Virus record (IMG/VR): IMGVR_UViG_3300028025_003290 | Location: 1 to 33,560 of that record | From: a virus | DNA length: 33,560 bases | Reading direction: 5' to 3' (one strand) | In this document: positions 1 through 5,764 of the stretch, one piece after another | Layout: each line of letters begins with the position of its first letter | Numbering within the stretch: position 1 is the stretch's first letter | Made by a program: the position numbers and the translations under genes | Notes under the pieces: model-generated | The model's input: the letters and a program-made list of their open reading frames with translations, nothing else | The model's database searches: none | What the model was told of the DNA's origin: nothing

Positions 1-628
1 ATTCCCCCCCCCTGATGGAGTTGTCGGTGTTGGCCACATTACCGCTTTCTCTTGTCGTTTGGCTAAAGCTTTGCGACTGTTGCTTCCCCCTGAATTCCCT
101 GTTGTTGGCGTGTGGAAAAAACTTTCGTTGTCGGGCAACAATCCATATTCTATCCCGCTGGTGTTTAGCCCCAACATCGGCTGCTCCCAGCACTCCCCAT
201 TCCGCATCAAACCCCAGTTTGGCCAAGTCTGCAAGGATTGTTCCGAGTCCTCTAGTAGCGAGCATTGGACTGTTTTCAATGAATGCGTATCTTGGTCGTA
301 CTTCGCCAATAATCCTTGCCATCTCTCGCCACATTCCTGAGCGTTCCCCATCAATTCCAATTCCTTTTCCAGCAGCGGAGATGTCTTGGCACGGAAATCC
401 GCCTGATACGACATCAACAATTCCTTGCCAAGGTTTTCCGTCAAAGGTTTGAACATCATCCCAAATCGGGAAACTTTCAAGTAATCCGTCATTTTGTCGG
501 GCAGCAAGTACGCAAGCTGGGTATTGTTCCCATTCAACGGCACAGACTGTTCGCCATCCGAGCAAATGTCCCCCAAGTATTCCGCCACCAGCACCTGCGA
601 ATAAAGCCAACTCATTTAATCTCTCCAT
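1..628 (-). CDS. dcm: DNA (cytosine-5) methyltransferase, N-terminal part (gene runs off the window start)
   Basis: Transfers a methyl group from SAM to cytosine C5. Reading leftward from the ATG at 628-626, the frame is open to the window edge. Visible motifs are motif I FAGAGGG (residues 10-16), catalytic motif IV PCQ (79-81), motif VI ENS (118-120) and motif VIII QRDRIWIVA (157-165). The rest of the gene, with the C-terminal VGN motif, lies at 33560-33372, so the molecule is circular. After about residue 165 the better protein-like frame changes: one frame reads IWIVA and the next reads FFHTPTTGN and later MWPTPTT. The change falls between about positions 116 and 138, near an A6 run and a GGG. 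Only the second frame stays open across the join; the first meets TGA exactly there. The start overlaps the stop of the 49-aa gene upstream. Identification is from motifs. No cognate restriction enzyme is present, so anti-restriction is inferred. Confidence 0.9.
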   Translation of the reverse strand, partial: MERLNELALFAGAGGGILGGHLLGWRTVCAVEWEQYPACVLAARQNDGLLESFPIWDDVQTFDGKPWQGIVDVVSGGFPCQDISAAGKGIGIDGERSGMWREMARIIGEVRPRYAFIENSPMLATRGLGTILADLAKLGFDAEWGVLGAADVGAKHQRDRIWIVARQRKFFPHANNREFRGKQQSQSFSQTTRESGNVANTDNSIRGGE

Positions 629-777
629 CAAAAAGGTGCATCCTCATAAACAATTTTGGGTGCTTTTACCCTGATAAAAGTCCAACCATCACGCAAACTA
701 GTGATGTGTTTGGCTTCCCAAAGACTGCTGACAATACGCATTCTGTCGTTGTTTTCGTCAAAAATGTGGTATTTCAT
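628..777 (-). CDS. small conserved-type phage protein, 49 aa
   Basis: This short gene reads MKYHIFDENNDRMRIVSS at its start and ends in YEDAPF. It is locked into the operon on both sides: its ATG overlaps the stop of the replication gene (ATGA), and its TGA shares one base with the ATG of the methyltransferase (TGATG). Such couplings support real translation. No domain is recognised. The protein is soluble, with alternating hydrophobic and charged residues, and may be a single small beta-rich fold. Function unknown. Confidence 0.7.
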   Translation of the reverse strand: MKYHIFDENNDRMRIVSSLWEAKHITSLRDGWTFIRVKAPKIVYEDAPF

Positions 778-1547
778 GCACCAGCCAATCTCAAGCGTTC
801 ACGATACTGACCTTCAGTTTCGCCAACATTAGGCAATATGCCAAGTTCTTTACCCCTAGCCATAGTGCTGGCAACAGAAGCATCCCAGCGTGTGTAGGAT
901 TTGTCTTGAGTTGTGATGTTTTTGGCAAAAGTTCTTCTCACCCAATTTCGCCAAGTAGCAGTCCAATCAGATTTAACTCCTTTAGCTCCAGCCTGAGCAA
1001 TCCAATGGTCTTTAAATTCAGCAAAGGTTTTTTTAGCATCTAGGTCAGGTCTTTCAGATTTACAGAATTCAATCCAATCTTCAGGTAATTCAAAATCTGT
1101 GGATAACCTAGTAGCTCTGCTACCCCCATTACCCTTTCCCTTACCCTCTCCCTTACCCAAACCCTTACCCAAGCCGTCATCTGTCAGCATATTGCTGTCA
1201 AATGTCTGCACTTCGTCAATTGGTTGCGAGCCATCGGGTGACGGATACTTCCCTTTGCTCCTAACCCTTTGTTCCCATTTAAGAATTTGTAAATACGGTT
1301 TTTCATCAACCATATACATAATGACAAGCTTATGTCTGACAAATGACCGCAGCCAGCTGTCTATTTTTTCTAGTTTAAATTCTTTTAATGGAAAGCATCT
1401 TGATTTAAGTATTGCTGGTCTAGCATCCATGCGACCAAAGTCATCGGATACAACCAACAATCTGTAAAAAAATACTTCTTCTTCAGAAGTCAAGCTGTCA
1501 ATTAAAGATGAATCAACTATGCCTTCTTTTAACAATCTATTCGGCAT
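774..1547 (-). CDS. phage replication initiation protein, DnaT / lambda O-like
   Basis: A 257-aa protein that probably opens the phage origin or recruits the host primosome. Residues 1-100 resemble the winged-helix N-terminal domain of phage replisome organisers, with the pattern SEEEVFFYRLLVVSDDFGRM and an R-rich end. Residues 125-142 are a low-complexity Gly-Lys linker. Residues 153-205 carry the tryptophan pattern of DnaT-like ssDNA-binding domains (LPEDWIEFC ... HWIAQAG ... W..TWRNWVRR). No Walker motif is seen, so it is not a helicase. It follows the regulator gene and the structured leader, and it overlaps the 49-aa gene downstream. The start at 1547 has no clear Shine-Dalgarno and sits just after a hairpin with a T tract. 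A short frame starting at about 1560 (MKDFYAE) ends inside the first codons of this gene. Family assignment is from the overall pattern. Confidence 0.8.
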   Translation of the reverse strand: MPNRLLKEGIVDSSLIDSLTSEEEVFFYRLLVVSDDFGRMDARPAILKSRCFPLKEFKLEKIDSWLRSFVRHKLVIMYMVDEKPYLQILKWEQRVRSKGKYPSPDGSQPIDEVQTFDSNMLTDDGLGKGLGKGEGKGKGNGGSRATRLSTDFELPEDWIEFCKSERPDLDAKKTFAEFKDHWIAQAGAKGVKSDWTATWRNWVRRTFAKNITTQDKSYTRWDASVASTMARGKELGILPNVGETEGQYRERLRLAGA

Positions 1548-1559
1548 AAAAATCTTTCA

Positions 1560-1642
1560 TAAAAAAAGCCCTAAACAGCAATCTCATCTTTTTTAAGGAT
1601 GTTGGCGGACACCGAGTAGGTGCAGATTGCTGACTAGGGCTT
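1560..1642 (-). ncRNA. candidate structured leader RNA or attenuator
   Basis: Between the regulator and the replication gene lies a long inverted repeat. AAGCCCTA (1566-1573) pairs with TAGGGCTT (1635-1642), and AGCAATC (1577-1583) pairs with GATTGCT (1625-1631), with a 3-nt internal loop. The interior holds two further small stems, CACC/GGTG (1610-1613 with 1619-1622) and CATC/GATG (1585-1588 with 1598-1601), giving a three-way junction. On the minus strand the closing stem runs directly into seven Ts (1561-1567, the first two still inside the stem), as in an intrinsic terminator. It could be a processed small RNA, for example of the c4 antisense type known upstream of phage genes, or an attenuator of the leftward operon. 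The class is inference; the pairing is seen. Confidence 0.55.
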
Positions 1643-1683
1643 ACTCTCAACTCACCGCCAAGTGATGTATTAATCATACCTTA

Positions 1684-1911
1684 TTATTCCAATTCAGGCC
1701 AAATAAATTTGTAAACTTTTGGAAACATATTTTTTCTGCTCATTAAGCCACAGCTTTTCTTCTCCAACTCAGCCCCTAAAAAAACCATTTTGTCGTATGG
1801 TATGCCCTTGGTTTTCCATTGGGCAACAGCTGGTGGGCTTACTTTGCATAGCTTGGCAACAGCAGTTGTGCCACCTAAAAGGTCTACAATTTGTGAGTCA
1901 GTTAATTTCAT
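1684..1911 (-). CDS. YdaS/Cro-like HTH regulator, 75 aa
   Basis: A DNA-binding protein likely to act as Cro or CI on the divergent promoters next to it. Residues about 13-38 form a helix-turn-helix of YdaS/Cro type (GGTTAVAKLCKVSPPAVAQW followed by KTKGIP). The C-terminus, ending FIWPELE, is typical of small phage Cro-like proteins. There is no Shine-Dalgarno before the ATG at 1911-1909. The leftward promoter (-10 TATACT at 1927-1922) puts the transcript start about 3-5 nt before the ATG, so the mRNA is nearly leaderless, like lambda cI from PRM. YdaS family members are sometimes annotated as antitoxins, but no YdaT-like partner is adjacent. The role as repressor of the rightward early promoter is inferred. 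Confidence 0.8.
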   Translation of the reverse strand: MKLTDSQIVDLLGGTTAVAKLCKVSPPAVAQWKTKGIPYDKMVFLGAELEKKSCGLMSRKNMFPKVYKFIWPELE

Positions 1912-1921
1912 AATTAAGCTT

Positions 1922-1949
1922 AGTATAGCCTAAAAAATATATTTTGCAA
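1922..1949 (-). promoter_or_regulatory. leftward promoter for the regulator and replication operon
   Basis: On the minus strand, TTGCAA (1949-1944) is followed after 16 bp by TATACT (1927-1922), a good sigma70 match. It fires toward the regulator gene and leaves almost no 5' leader. Its -35 box lies 6 bp from the -35 box of the rightward promoter, so one bound protein could affect both. Confidence 0.75.
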
Positions 1950-1955
1950 AGGGTA

Positions 1956-1984
1956 TTGACAATCTCTTTTAGTGGGCTTAATAT
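1956..1984 (+). promoter_or_regulatory. rightward early promoter
   Basis: A perfect TTGACA (1956-1961), a 17-bp spacer and TAATAT (1979-1984) make the strongest sigma70 promoter seen in the window. The predicted start is about 1990-1992, at the first base of a 16-bp palindrome. It drives the early operon starting at 2023. Confidence 0.85.
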
Positions 1985-1990
1985 TTAATT

Positions 1991-2006
1991 ACTGCAATAT
2001 CGCAGT
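1991..2006 (+). promoter_or_regulatory. palindrome at +1: operator or 5'-end mRNA hairpin, copy 1
   Basis: ACTGCAATATCGCAGT is a 5-bp inverted repeat with a 6-nt centre, starting 6 bp after the -10 box. It is followed by GAG and the ribosome site. A second copy with one base changed in the loop sits at the same distance from the promoter at 5932-5959. It can act as a dimer operator on DNA, or as a stem at the extreme 5' end of the transcript. Confidence 0.7.
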
Positions 2007-2022
2007 GAGAAAAGGAGTATTT

Positions 2023-2229
2023 ATGAACCACGATGAATTTGTTGCCATGCAACAGCAAGAAGAACGCCTAGAACTAGCTTTGGAACGCATGGAAGCTGGT
2101 GATTTCTTATCCGATGATGATGTTTCTATCATTCGTTGGGCGTGTGGTAAACCTTCCAAACCAAAATCTAAACTAGCCCCATTATTTGAGGATTGGGCAA
2201 CTATTTTCCGTAAACAAGGAGTAATTTAA
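2023..2229 (+). CDS. small acidic early protein, 68 aa
   Basis: First gene of the rightward early operon. The start MNHDEFVAMQQQEERLEL is chosen because AAAGGAG lies 5 nt upstream at 2011-2017; the frame could extend to 1972, but that would pass upstream of the predicted transcript start. The N-terminal half looks like an acidic alpha helix; the C-terminal half is Lys/Pro-rich then hydrophobic. The stop TAA shares a base with the ATG of the SSB-like gene, so the two are translationally coupled. No family is recognised. As the first gene after the promoter it could be a regulator or an SSB partner, but this is speculation. Confidence 0.8.
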   Translation: MNHDEFVAMQQQEERLELALERMEAGDFLSDDDVSIIRWACGKPSKPKSKLAPLFEDWATIFRKQGVI

Positions 2230-2867
2230 TGATTATCAGAGAAAACCGTACAGAATCCACTTTTAAGCTACCGCCATCAGGGTCACACCTTGGGCGTTTA
2301 TACAGAATCCTAGACCTTGGCACTCAGAAGGTTGAATGGCAAGGTGCAATCAAGATGCAACGCAAGCTGATGTTTAGCTTTGAGTTACATGGCGAAGATA
2401 ACGATGGCCACCCACTAACCACTAACGATGGCAAGCCGTTGATGATTTCTAAACGCTATACCATGTCTTTGGGCGAGCAATCTACCCTACGCAAAGACTT
2501 GGAATCATGGCGTGGCAAGAAGTTCACAGCAGAAGAACTGCTAGGCTTTGACCTAAATGTATTGTTAGGCAAGTTTGCTATGTGTAATGTTACCCATAAC
2601 GACCGTGAAGGTAAGACATACGCTAATTTGTCAGGTCTTAGCCAAGTGCCAGCAGCATTGAAGAAGATGCCTGAGCCTACTGGCGTGAACGAATTGATGA
2701 TATTTAGCTTAGATGCTTTTGACCAAGCTAAGTTTGACAGTCTTTCAGACGGACTTAAAGACATTATTAAGAAGTCTGCTGAATGGCGTGGCACTAACGG
2801 TGAAGAAGAAGCTAATAAAGCTGTTTCTGTTGCCTTGGCCAATATTGATGATGACATGCCCTTTTAA
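2229..2867 (+). CDS. ssb: phage single-stranded DNA-binding protein
   Basis: A 212-aa protein of the kind found in early operons of many podo- and siphoviruses, where it coats ssDNA during replication and recombination. Beta-rich stretches around residues 20-120 fit an OB-fold-like core, for example KVEWQGAIKMQRKLMFSFEL. The C-terminus IDDDMPF matches the acidic tip of bacterial SSB (E. coli ends in DDDIPF), which docks host repair and replication proteins. This tip is the main evidence. Neighbours are an exonuclease downstream and, on the other strand, RusA and Ref-like nucleases, giving a recombination set. The true family of the core (phage SSB versus an unrelated OB fold) cannot be fixed by eye. 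Confidence 0.75.
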   Translation: MIIRENRTESTFKLPPSGSHLGRLYRILDLGTQKVEWQGAIKMQRKLMFSFELHGEDNDGHPLTTNDGKPLMISKRYTMSLGEQSTLRKDLESWRGKKFTAEELLGFDLNVLLGKFAMCNVTHNDREGKTYANLSGLSQVPAALKKMPEPTGVNELMIFSLDAFDQAKFDSLSDGLKDIIKKSAEWRGTNGEEEANKAVSVALANIDDDMPF

Positions 2868-2876
2868 GGAGTAATT

Positions 2877-3008
2877 ATGAAAAAGCTATTAGTTGTTGCA
2901 CTTTTAACCATTTCAGGTATTGCTACGGCATCTTGCCCACCATACTCACCTTACGGTTGCCGTCAAGGCACAAACGGTAAGATGGTTTGTGGATGCGGTA
3001 TTAGATAA
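2877..3008 (+). CDS. small secreted cysteine-rich protein, 43 aa
   Basis: A very short gene with ribosome site AAGGAG at 2866-2871 and a start 9 nt after the SSB stop. It begins MKKLLVVALLTISGIATAS, a textbook signal peptide: two lysines, a hydrophobic core and an A-T-A-S cleavage region. The mature part is about 24 residues with four cysteines (SCPPYSPYGC ... MVCGCGIR), enough for two disulfides. It would act in the periplasm or outside the cell. No function is recognised; superinfection exclusion or envelope modification are possibilities for an early exported peptide. Confidence 0.75.
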   Translation: MKKLLVVALLTISGIATASCPPYSPYGCRQGTNGKMVCGCGIR

Positions 3009-3014
3009 ATTTTA

Positions 3015-3081
3015 GGGGCAAAAGCGGATGCTGGCTTAAGTTTTATAAGACTTGCAAGTAGCCAGTGCAGCGAGTAGCCCC
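3015..3081 (+). ncRNA. candidate structured RNA element between early genes
   Basis: The 87-nt gap between two + genes folds well. An outer stem GGGGC (3015-3019) pairs with GCCCC (3077-3081). A second stem GCTGGCT (3030-3036) pairs with AGCCAGT (3060-3066). A small inner stem AAGT/ACTT (3038-3041 with 3050-3053) closes a loop. The ribosome site AAGGA of the next gene follows within 10 nt, so the fold could control its translation. There is no T tract, so it is not an intrinsic terminator. No known riboswitch class was recognised. Confidence 0.5.
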
Positions 3082-3095
3082 ACCTTAAGGATATT

Positions 3096-3734
3096 ATGAG
3101 TTTTTTAGTAGCCAACATCCCACCAGTTAAATGCTTTGTTCGTAAAGAGTTTTTGTATAACCACGAATCAGGTCACGGTGAACTAGAACCATGCGTATGG
3201 ATGACCGCTAAAGCAATCAAAGGTCAAGCTTTCCGTATTGAGTCTATGCTTACAAACTACGGTGCTTTGTACGACAAATTACCCATTAGTGCGTATGTAT
3301 GGAAAGAAGTGGCTGACCCATTACCACTAGATTTCTTGCAGATTTGGGATTGTTTGTCATACGACATGGCCGTGGTTGAAAAGTCTAATCTTCGCGGGTT
3401 AAAGGTCAAATACTTTGGTAAAGATAAGCAGTTTCATTTTGGCAATTATTTATTCACCATTGACTTTGCCAGTCCTGATGCTAACCGCTTGGATACGAGT
3501 TTTAGTGAAGGTGTAGAAGAACATAAATCCTACAATTTTATTAAACTAGACAATGGACAATTTGCTTGCCAGCCCAACAATAGATGCCTTTGGTACGATG
3601 TTTCATTAGTTCCAGCGGTATTAAAAACACCTGATTTTAAGATACCAACTCAGATTTACAGCGTTGAAAACCATGCTAAATGGACTGCAAAAGATGAGTG
3701 GTTTTATAACTTTGTAGAAATTAAAGATGAATAG
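3096..3734 (+). CDS. conserved phage protein of unknown function, 212 aa
   Basis: A soluble protein without signal peptide or membrane segment, rich in aromatic residues. It has mixed alpha/beta character, with stretches such as CLWYDVSLVPAV near residue 168 and NRLDTSFSEGVEEHKSYNF near 135. It begins MSFLVANIPPVKCFVRKEFLY, resembling a protein seen in other uncultured aquatic phages, which is recollection rather than a search result. It lies after a structured RNA and overlaps the following HTH gene by 8 nt, so it belongs to the early operon. No catalytic motif is apparent. Confidence 0.85.
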   Translation: MSFLVANIPPVKCFVRKEFLYNHESGHGELEPCVWMTAKAIKGQAFRIESMLTNYGALYDKLPISAYVWKEVADPLPLDFLQIWDCLSYDMAVVEKSNLRGLKVKYFGKDKQFHFGNYLFTIDFASPDANRLDTSFSEGVEEHKSYNFIKLDNGQFACQPNNRCLWYDVSLVPAVLKTPDFKIPTQIYSVENHAKWTAKDEWFYNFVEIKDE

Positions 3735-4080
3735 AAAAGAACTTTTACAAAAAAAATTATTGGAGCAACTAGCTATTACTCCTATGACTCGCACAGAAAT
3801 GGCTGAGTTTTTAGATGTTAGCGTGGTTTTTATTGCTCGTTACATTACCCAGCTAAGAACATCAAAGCAGATATACATTCACCATTACGAAAGAACGCCA
3901 AGGGGTAAACCAAAGTCATTCTATGCAACTGGTAACTTGCCTGATGCCCCTGAATTACCGCCAATCCCACAGCGTGAGTTGCAAAAGCGATACAGAGAAC
4001 AAGCCCACGGCAATACAAAGCCTAAGAAGTTTTCACCACGCATGGATGAAGCAGCCAGTTGGATGTTTAACCCATGCTAA
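3727..4080 (+). CDS. winged-helix DNA-binding protein, 117 aa
   Basis: Probably an early transcription regulator. Residues 1-60 form a winged helix-turn-helix: LLEQLAITPMTRTEMAEFLD, then VSVVFIARYITQLRTSKQIY as the recognition helix, then a beta wing IHHYERTPRGKPKSFYATG. The C-terminal half is Pro- and basic-rich (PPIPQRELQKRYREQ) and probably disordered. Its ATG overlaps the stop of the preceding gene by 8 nt. A switch function from early to later transcription is possible but only inferred from the HTH and the position. Confidence 0.8.
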   Translation: MNRKELLQKKLLEQLAITPMTRTEMAEFLDVSVVFIARYITQLRTSKQIYIHHYERTPRGKPKSFYATGNLPDAPELPPIPQRELQKRYREQAHGNTKPKKFSPRMDEAASWMFNPC

Positions 4081-4172
4081 CCGTTTTGTGGGTCGTTATC
4101 GGTGGGTTTGGAATGTTAGCTCTAGCTATCTTGTCTATTTTGTTTGCTTTATGGTGGACTCAAAATGAATAA
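4074..4172 (+). CDS. single-pass membrane microprotein, 32 aa
   Basis: The reading frame starts inside the last codons of the HTH gene and encodes MLTVLWVVIGGFGMLALAIL followed by a hydrophobic stretch and a short polar end WWTQNE. Almost the whole protein is one membrane helix. It overlaps the following gene by 8 nt, and this tight overlap on both sides is the main evidence that it is translated. Function unknown. Confidence 0.55.
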   Translation: MLTVLWVVIGGFGMLALAILSILFALWWTQNE

Positions 4173-4329
4173 GGTAGCCATCAAAACCGCTTGGGTGGCG
4201 TTATTTATTGTTTTGGTGGTGTTGGCTTATGGTCATGGCTACAAAAGCGGTAGAAACGCTCAATTAGACTTTGAAGATGTATTAAAGATAGCTAAATCAC
4301 AATTTACTTGCAGAATGGAAATCAAATGA
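4165..4329 (+). CDS. small membrane-anchored protein, 54 aa
   Basis: Starts MNKVAIKTAWVALFIVLVVL, a membrane anchor, followed by a short soluble tail with GYKSGRNAQLDFEDVLKIAK. The internal ATG at 4165 is preferred over 4144 because it fits the overlap pattern of the operon. A small protein with an N-terminal anchor and the G-Y-K-x-G-R-N-A motif is common in phage early or lysis-accessory regions. Its TGA overlaps the next ATG (ATGA). Function unknown. Confidence 0.65.
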   Translation: MNKVAIKTAWVALFIVLVVLAYGHGYKSGRNAQLDFEDVLKIAKSQFTCRMEIK

Positions 4330-4499
4330 AACCAATACCTAGAATTGAAAATGATGAGTTTATGAGGGTGCAATATGTTGTTGATAAGTTTGAGCCAATT
4401 ATTGAATACCGAACCATCAAACGAGAAAAAGTAGGCACTTGGTTGCTTGGGTTGTTACCTGTTTACAGATACTTTTATAGCGATTGGAGCGAAAAATGA
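4326..4499 (+). CDS. hypothetical early protein, 57 aa
   Basis: Reads MKPIPRIENDEFMRVQYVVD, with a conserved-looking aromatic stretch near the end (LPVYRYFYSDWSEK). It is coupled by ATGA overlaps at both ends. A mildly hydrophobic segment GTWLLGLLPV may associate with membrane but is short. No family recognised. Confidence 0.65.
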   Translation: MKPIPRIENDEFMRVQYVVDKFEPIIEYRTIKREKVGTWLLGLLPVYRYFYSDWSEK

Positions 4500-4711
4500 A
4501 ACCTGTTGGATGGTGGAACAAAAATCGAAGAATTCATTGGCAAGATGCAATTTTAGAAACACAAGAAGGCGATTGGAATACCCCACTCTACACCGCACCA
4601 AGAGAGTTAAGTGATGAGGAAATAGGCGAACTATTTAGTAAATATGGTGAAAAAGATAAATGGTTTGATTTTGCTAGAGCAATACTAAAAAAAGCGAGAG
4701 AACATGAATAA
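4496..4711 (+). CDS. hypothetical early protein, 71 aa
   Basis: Contains W-rich N-terminal sequence MKPVGWWNKNRRIHWQDAI, a segment TPLYTAPRELSDEEIGELF and a C-terminal helix FARAILKKAREHE. The LYTAP-x-ELSDEE pattern is common in short proteins of enteric and aquatic phages, where it is also unassigned. Coupled to the gene before it by ATGA. The start at 4496 is used rather than 4484 for that reason. Confidence 0.65.
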   Translation: MKPVGWWNKNRRIHWQDAILETQEGDWNTPLYTAPRELSDEEIGELFSKYGEKDKWFDFARAILKKAREHE

Positions 4712-5021
4712 AGAATTTTTACTTGATTTGTTTGAATATTGTGACGGTAACTTGTATTGGAAAAAGCCAGTAAATACAAAAATCAAAGTTGGTCAAAAAG
4801 CTGGTTGCTTAAAAAATGATGGCTATATACAAATTAGGGTCAATAAAAAGCCATACCAAGCTCATAGACTTATTTATTTATACCATCATGGTATGTTGCC
4901 TGATTACCCATTAGAGTTAGACCATATAAACAGAAATCGTGCCGACAATCGCATAGAAAATTTAAGAATTGTCACTAAATCTCAAAACCAATTTAATAGA
5001 AATAAAAAAAATGATAATTAA
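4704..5021 (+). CDS. HNH homing endonuclease, short form
   Basis: A 105-aa free-standing HNH nuclease. The core motif is ELDHINRNRADNRIENLR (residues 71-88), with the catalytic DH pair at 73-74 and the downstream N-x-x-E-N-L-R typical of the family. The upstream helix YQAHRLIYLYHHG precedes it. It lacks the AP2 DNA-binding domain present in the other HNH gene of this genome. It lies between two early genes and overlaps both by about 8-11 nt. Homing into intergenic sites is known for this family; mobility here is inferred. Confidence 0.85.
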   Translation: MNKEFLLDLFEYCDGNLYWKKPVNTKIKVGQKAGCLKNDGYIQIRVNKKPYQAHRLIYLYHHGMLPDYPLELDHINRNRADNRIENLRIVTKSQNQFNRNKKNDN

Positions 5022-5757
5022 ACAAAAAAATAGCGAGTCCTCTCACTGGTATACCAAAACTGGCCAGTCAGCTTATCAAGTTGAGGGTAAAACAGGGCTT
5101 AGAGCTACAACTTTGCGTGATGCTCGTAAGTTAGACCTAGTGCCTAGCGTAACCACTATTTTGGGTGTGGCAGCTAAACCAGCGCTAACCCATTGGTTGC
5201 AGACTCAGGTTTTGTTATCAGCTTTGACATTACCAAGAGAGCCAAATGAACCTGAAAGCGACTGGCTTGAGCGTGTAATGGCTGACTCTAAGGTACAGGG
5301 CAAACAAGCAGCAGAAAGAGGAACGGCTATCCACGGCATCATTGAAAGCTACTTTGAACAGGTTTACTTACCTGAGTGGCCTGAGTATGTAAGAAACATA
5401 GATAAAGCCCTTATAGATGCGTTTGGAAGCCAACTGTGGCTATCAGAAAAGTCTTTTGCCCATGAGCTAGGGTACGGTGGAAAAATTGACCTGTCAGCCC
5501 AAAATCTAGTCGTGGACTTTAAGACCAAAGAAACAGATTTAGCCAAGGTTGAGCCATACCACGAACATAAGATGCAACTGGCAGCCTATTGCGTAGGTCT
5601 TGGCTACAAGATTGAGGAATGTAAGGCAGCAATTGTATTTGTCAACGGCACAACAAATGAAGTAAAGTTATGCGAAATACCCCCCGATTCCCTGAAATCG
5701 GCATGGGAATGCTTTGCCCATCTTTTAGCGTTTTACCGCTTAAAGAACAATATCTAA
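5011..5757 (+). CDS. PD-(D/E)XK exonuclease, RecB/Cas4-like
   Basis: A 248-aa phage exonuclease that probably resects DNA ends for recombination together with the SSB-like protein. From the ATG at 5011, motifs are ERGTAIHGIIE (residues 102-112, His108), then GGKIDL with Asp160, then VVDFKTKE with Asp169 and Lys171, and a helix with Q189 and Y193 (KMQLAAYCVGLGY). These match the RecB-family nuclease core. The upstream extension to 4969 overlaps the HNH gene heavily and is not preferred. The ribosome site is poor, so translation may be coupled to the HNH gene. A tRNA gene begins 8 nt after the stop. Confidence 0.85.
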   Translation: MIIKQKNSESSHWYTKTGQSAYQVEGKTGLRATTLRDARKLDLVPSVTTILGVAAKPALTHWLQTQVLLSALTLPREPNEPESDWLERVMADSKVQGKQAAERGTAIHGIIESYFEQVYLPEWPEYVRNIDKALIDAFGSQLWLSEKSFAHELGYGGKIDLSAQNLVVDFKTKETDLAKVEPYHEHKMQLAAYCVGLGYKIEECKAAIVFVNGTTNEVKLCEIPPDSLKSAWECFAHLLAFYRLKNNI

Positions 5758-5764
5758 AGGATAT

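Noticed and set aside
15-810. Several plus-strand frames at the window start
   Set aside because: They lie opposite the methyltransferase and the 49-aa gene, whose motifs and overlaps are clear; none has a ribosome site or recognisable product.
1126-1176. CRISPR- or telomere-like repeat array
   Set aside because: Units are 6-7 nt, irregular and inside a coding linker; no spacers, and telomeres are not expected in this genome type.
1099-1467. Plus-strand frame of 122 codons opposite the replication gene
   Set aside because: Shadow of the minus-strand gene: Pro/Leu/Ser repeats are the complement of the Gly-Lys linker, and no ribosome site precedes it.
1684-1911. YdaS/YdaT toxin-antitoxin pair
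   Set aside because: The protein resembles YdaS, but no YdaT-like gene is next to it, and the divergent promoter setting fits a Cro/CI-type regulator better.
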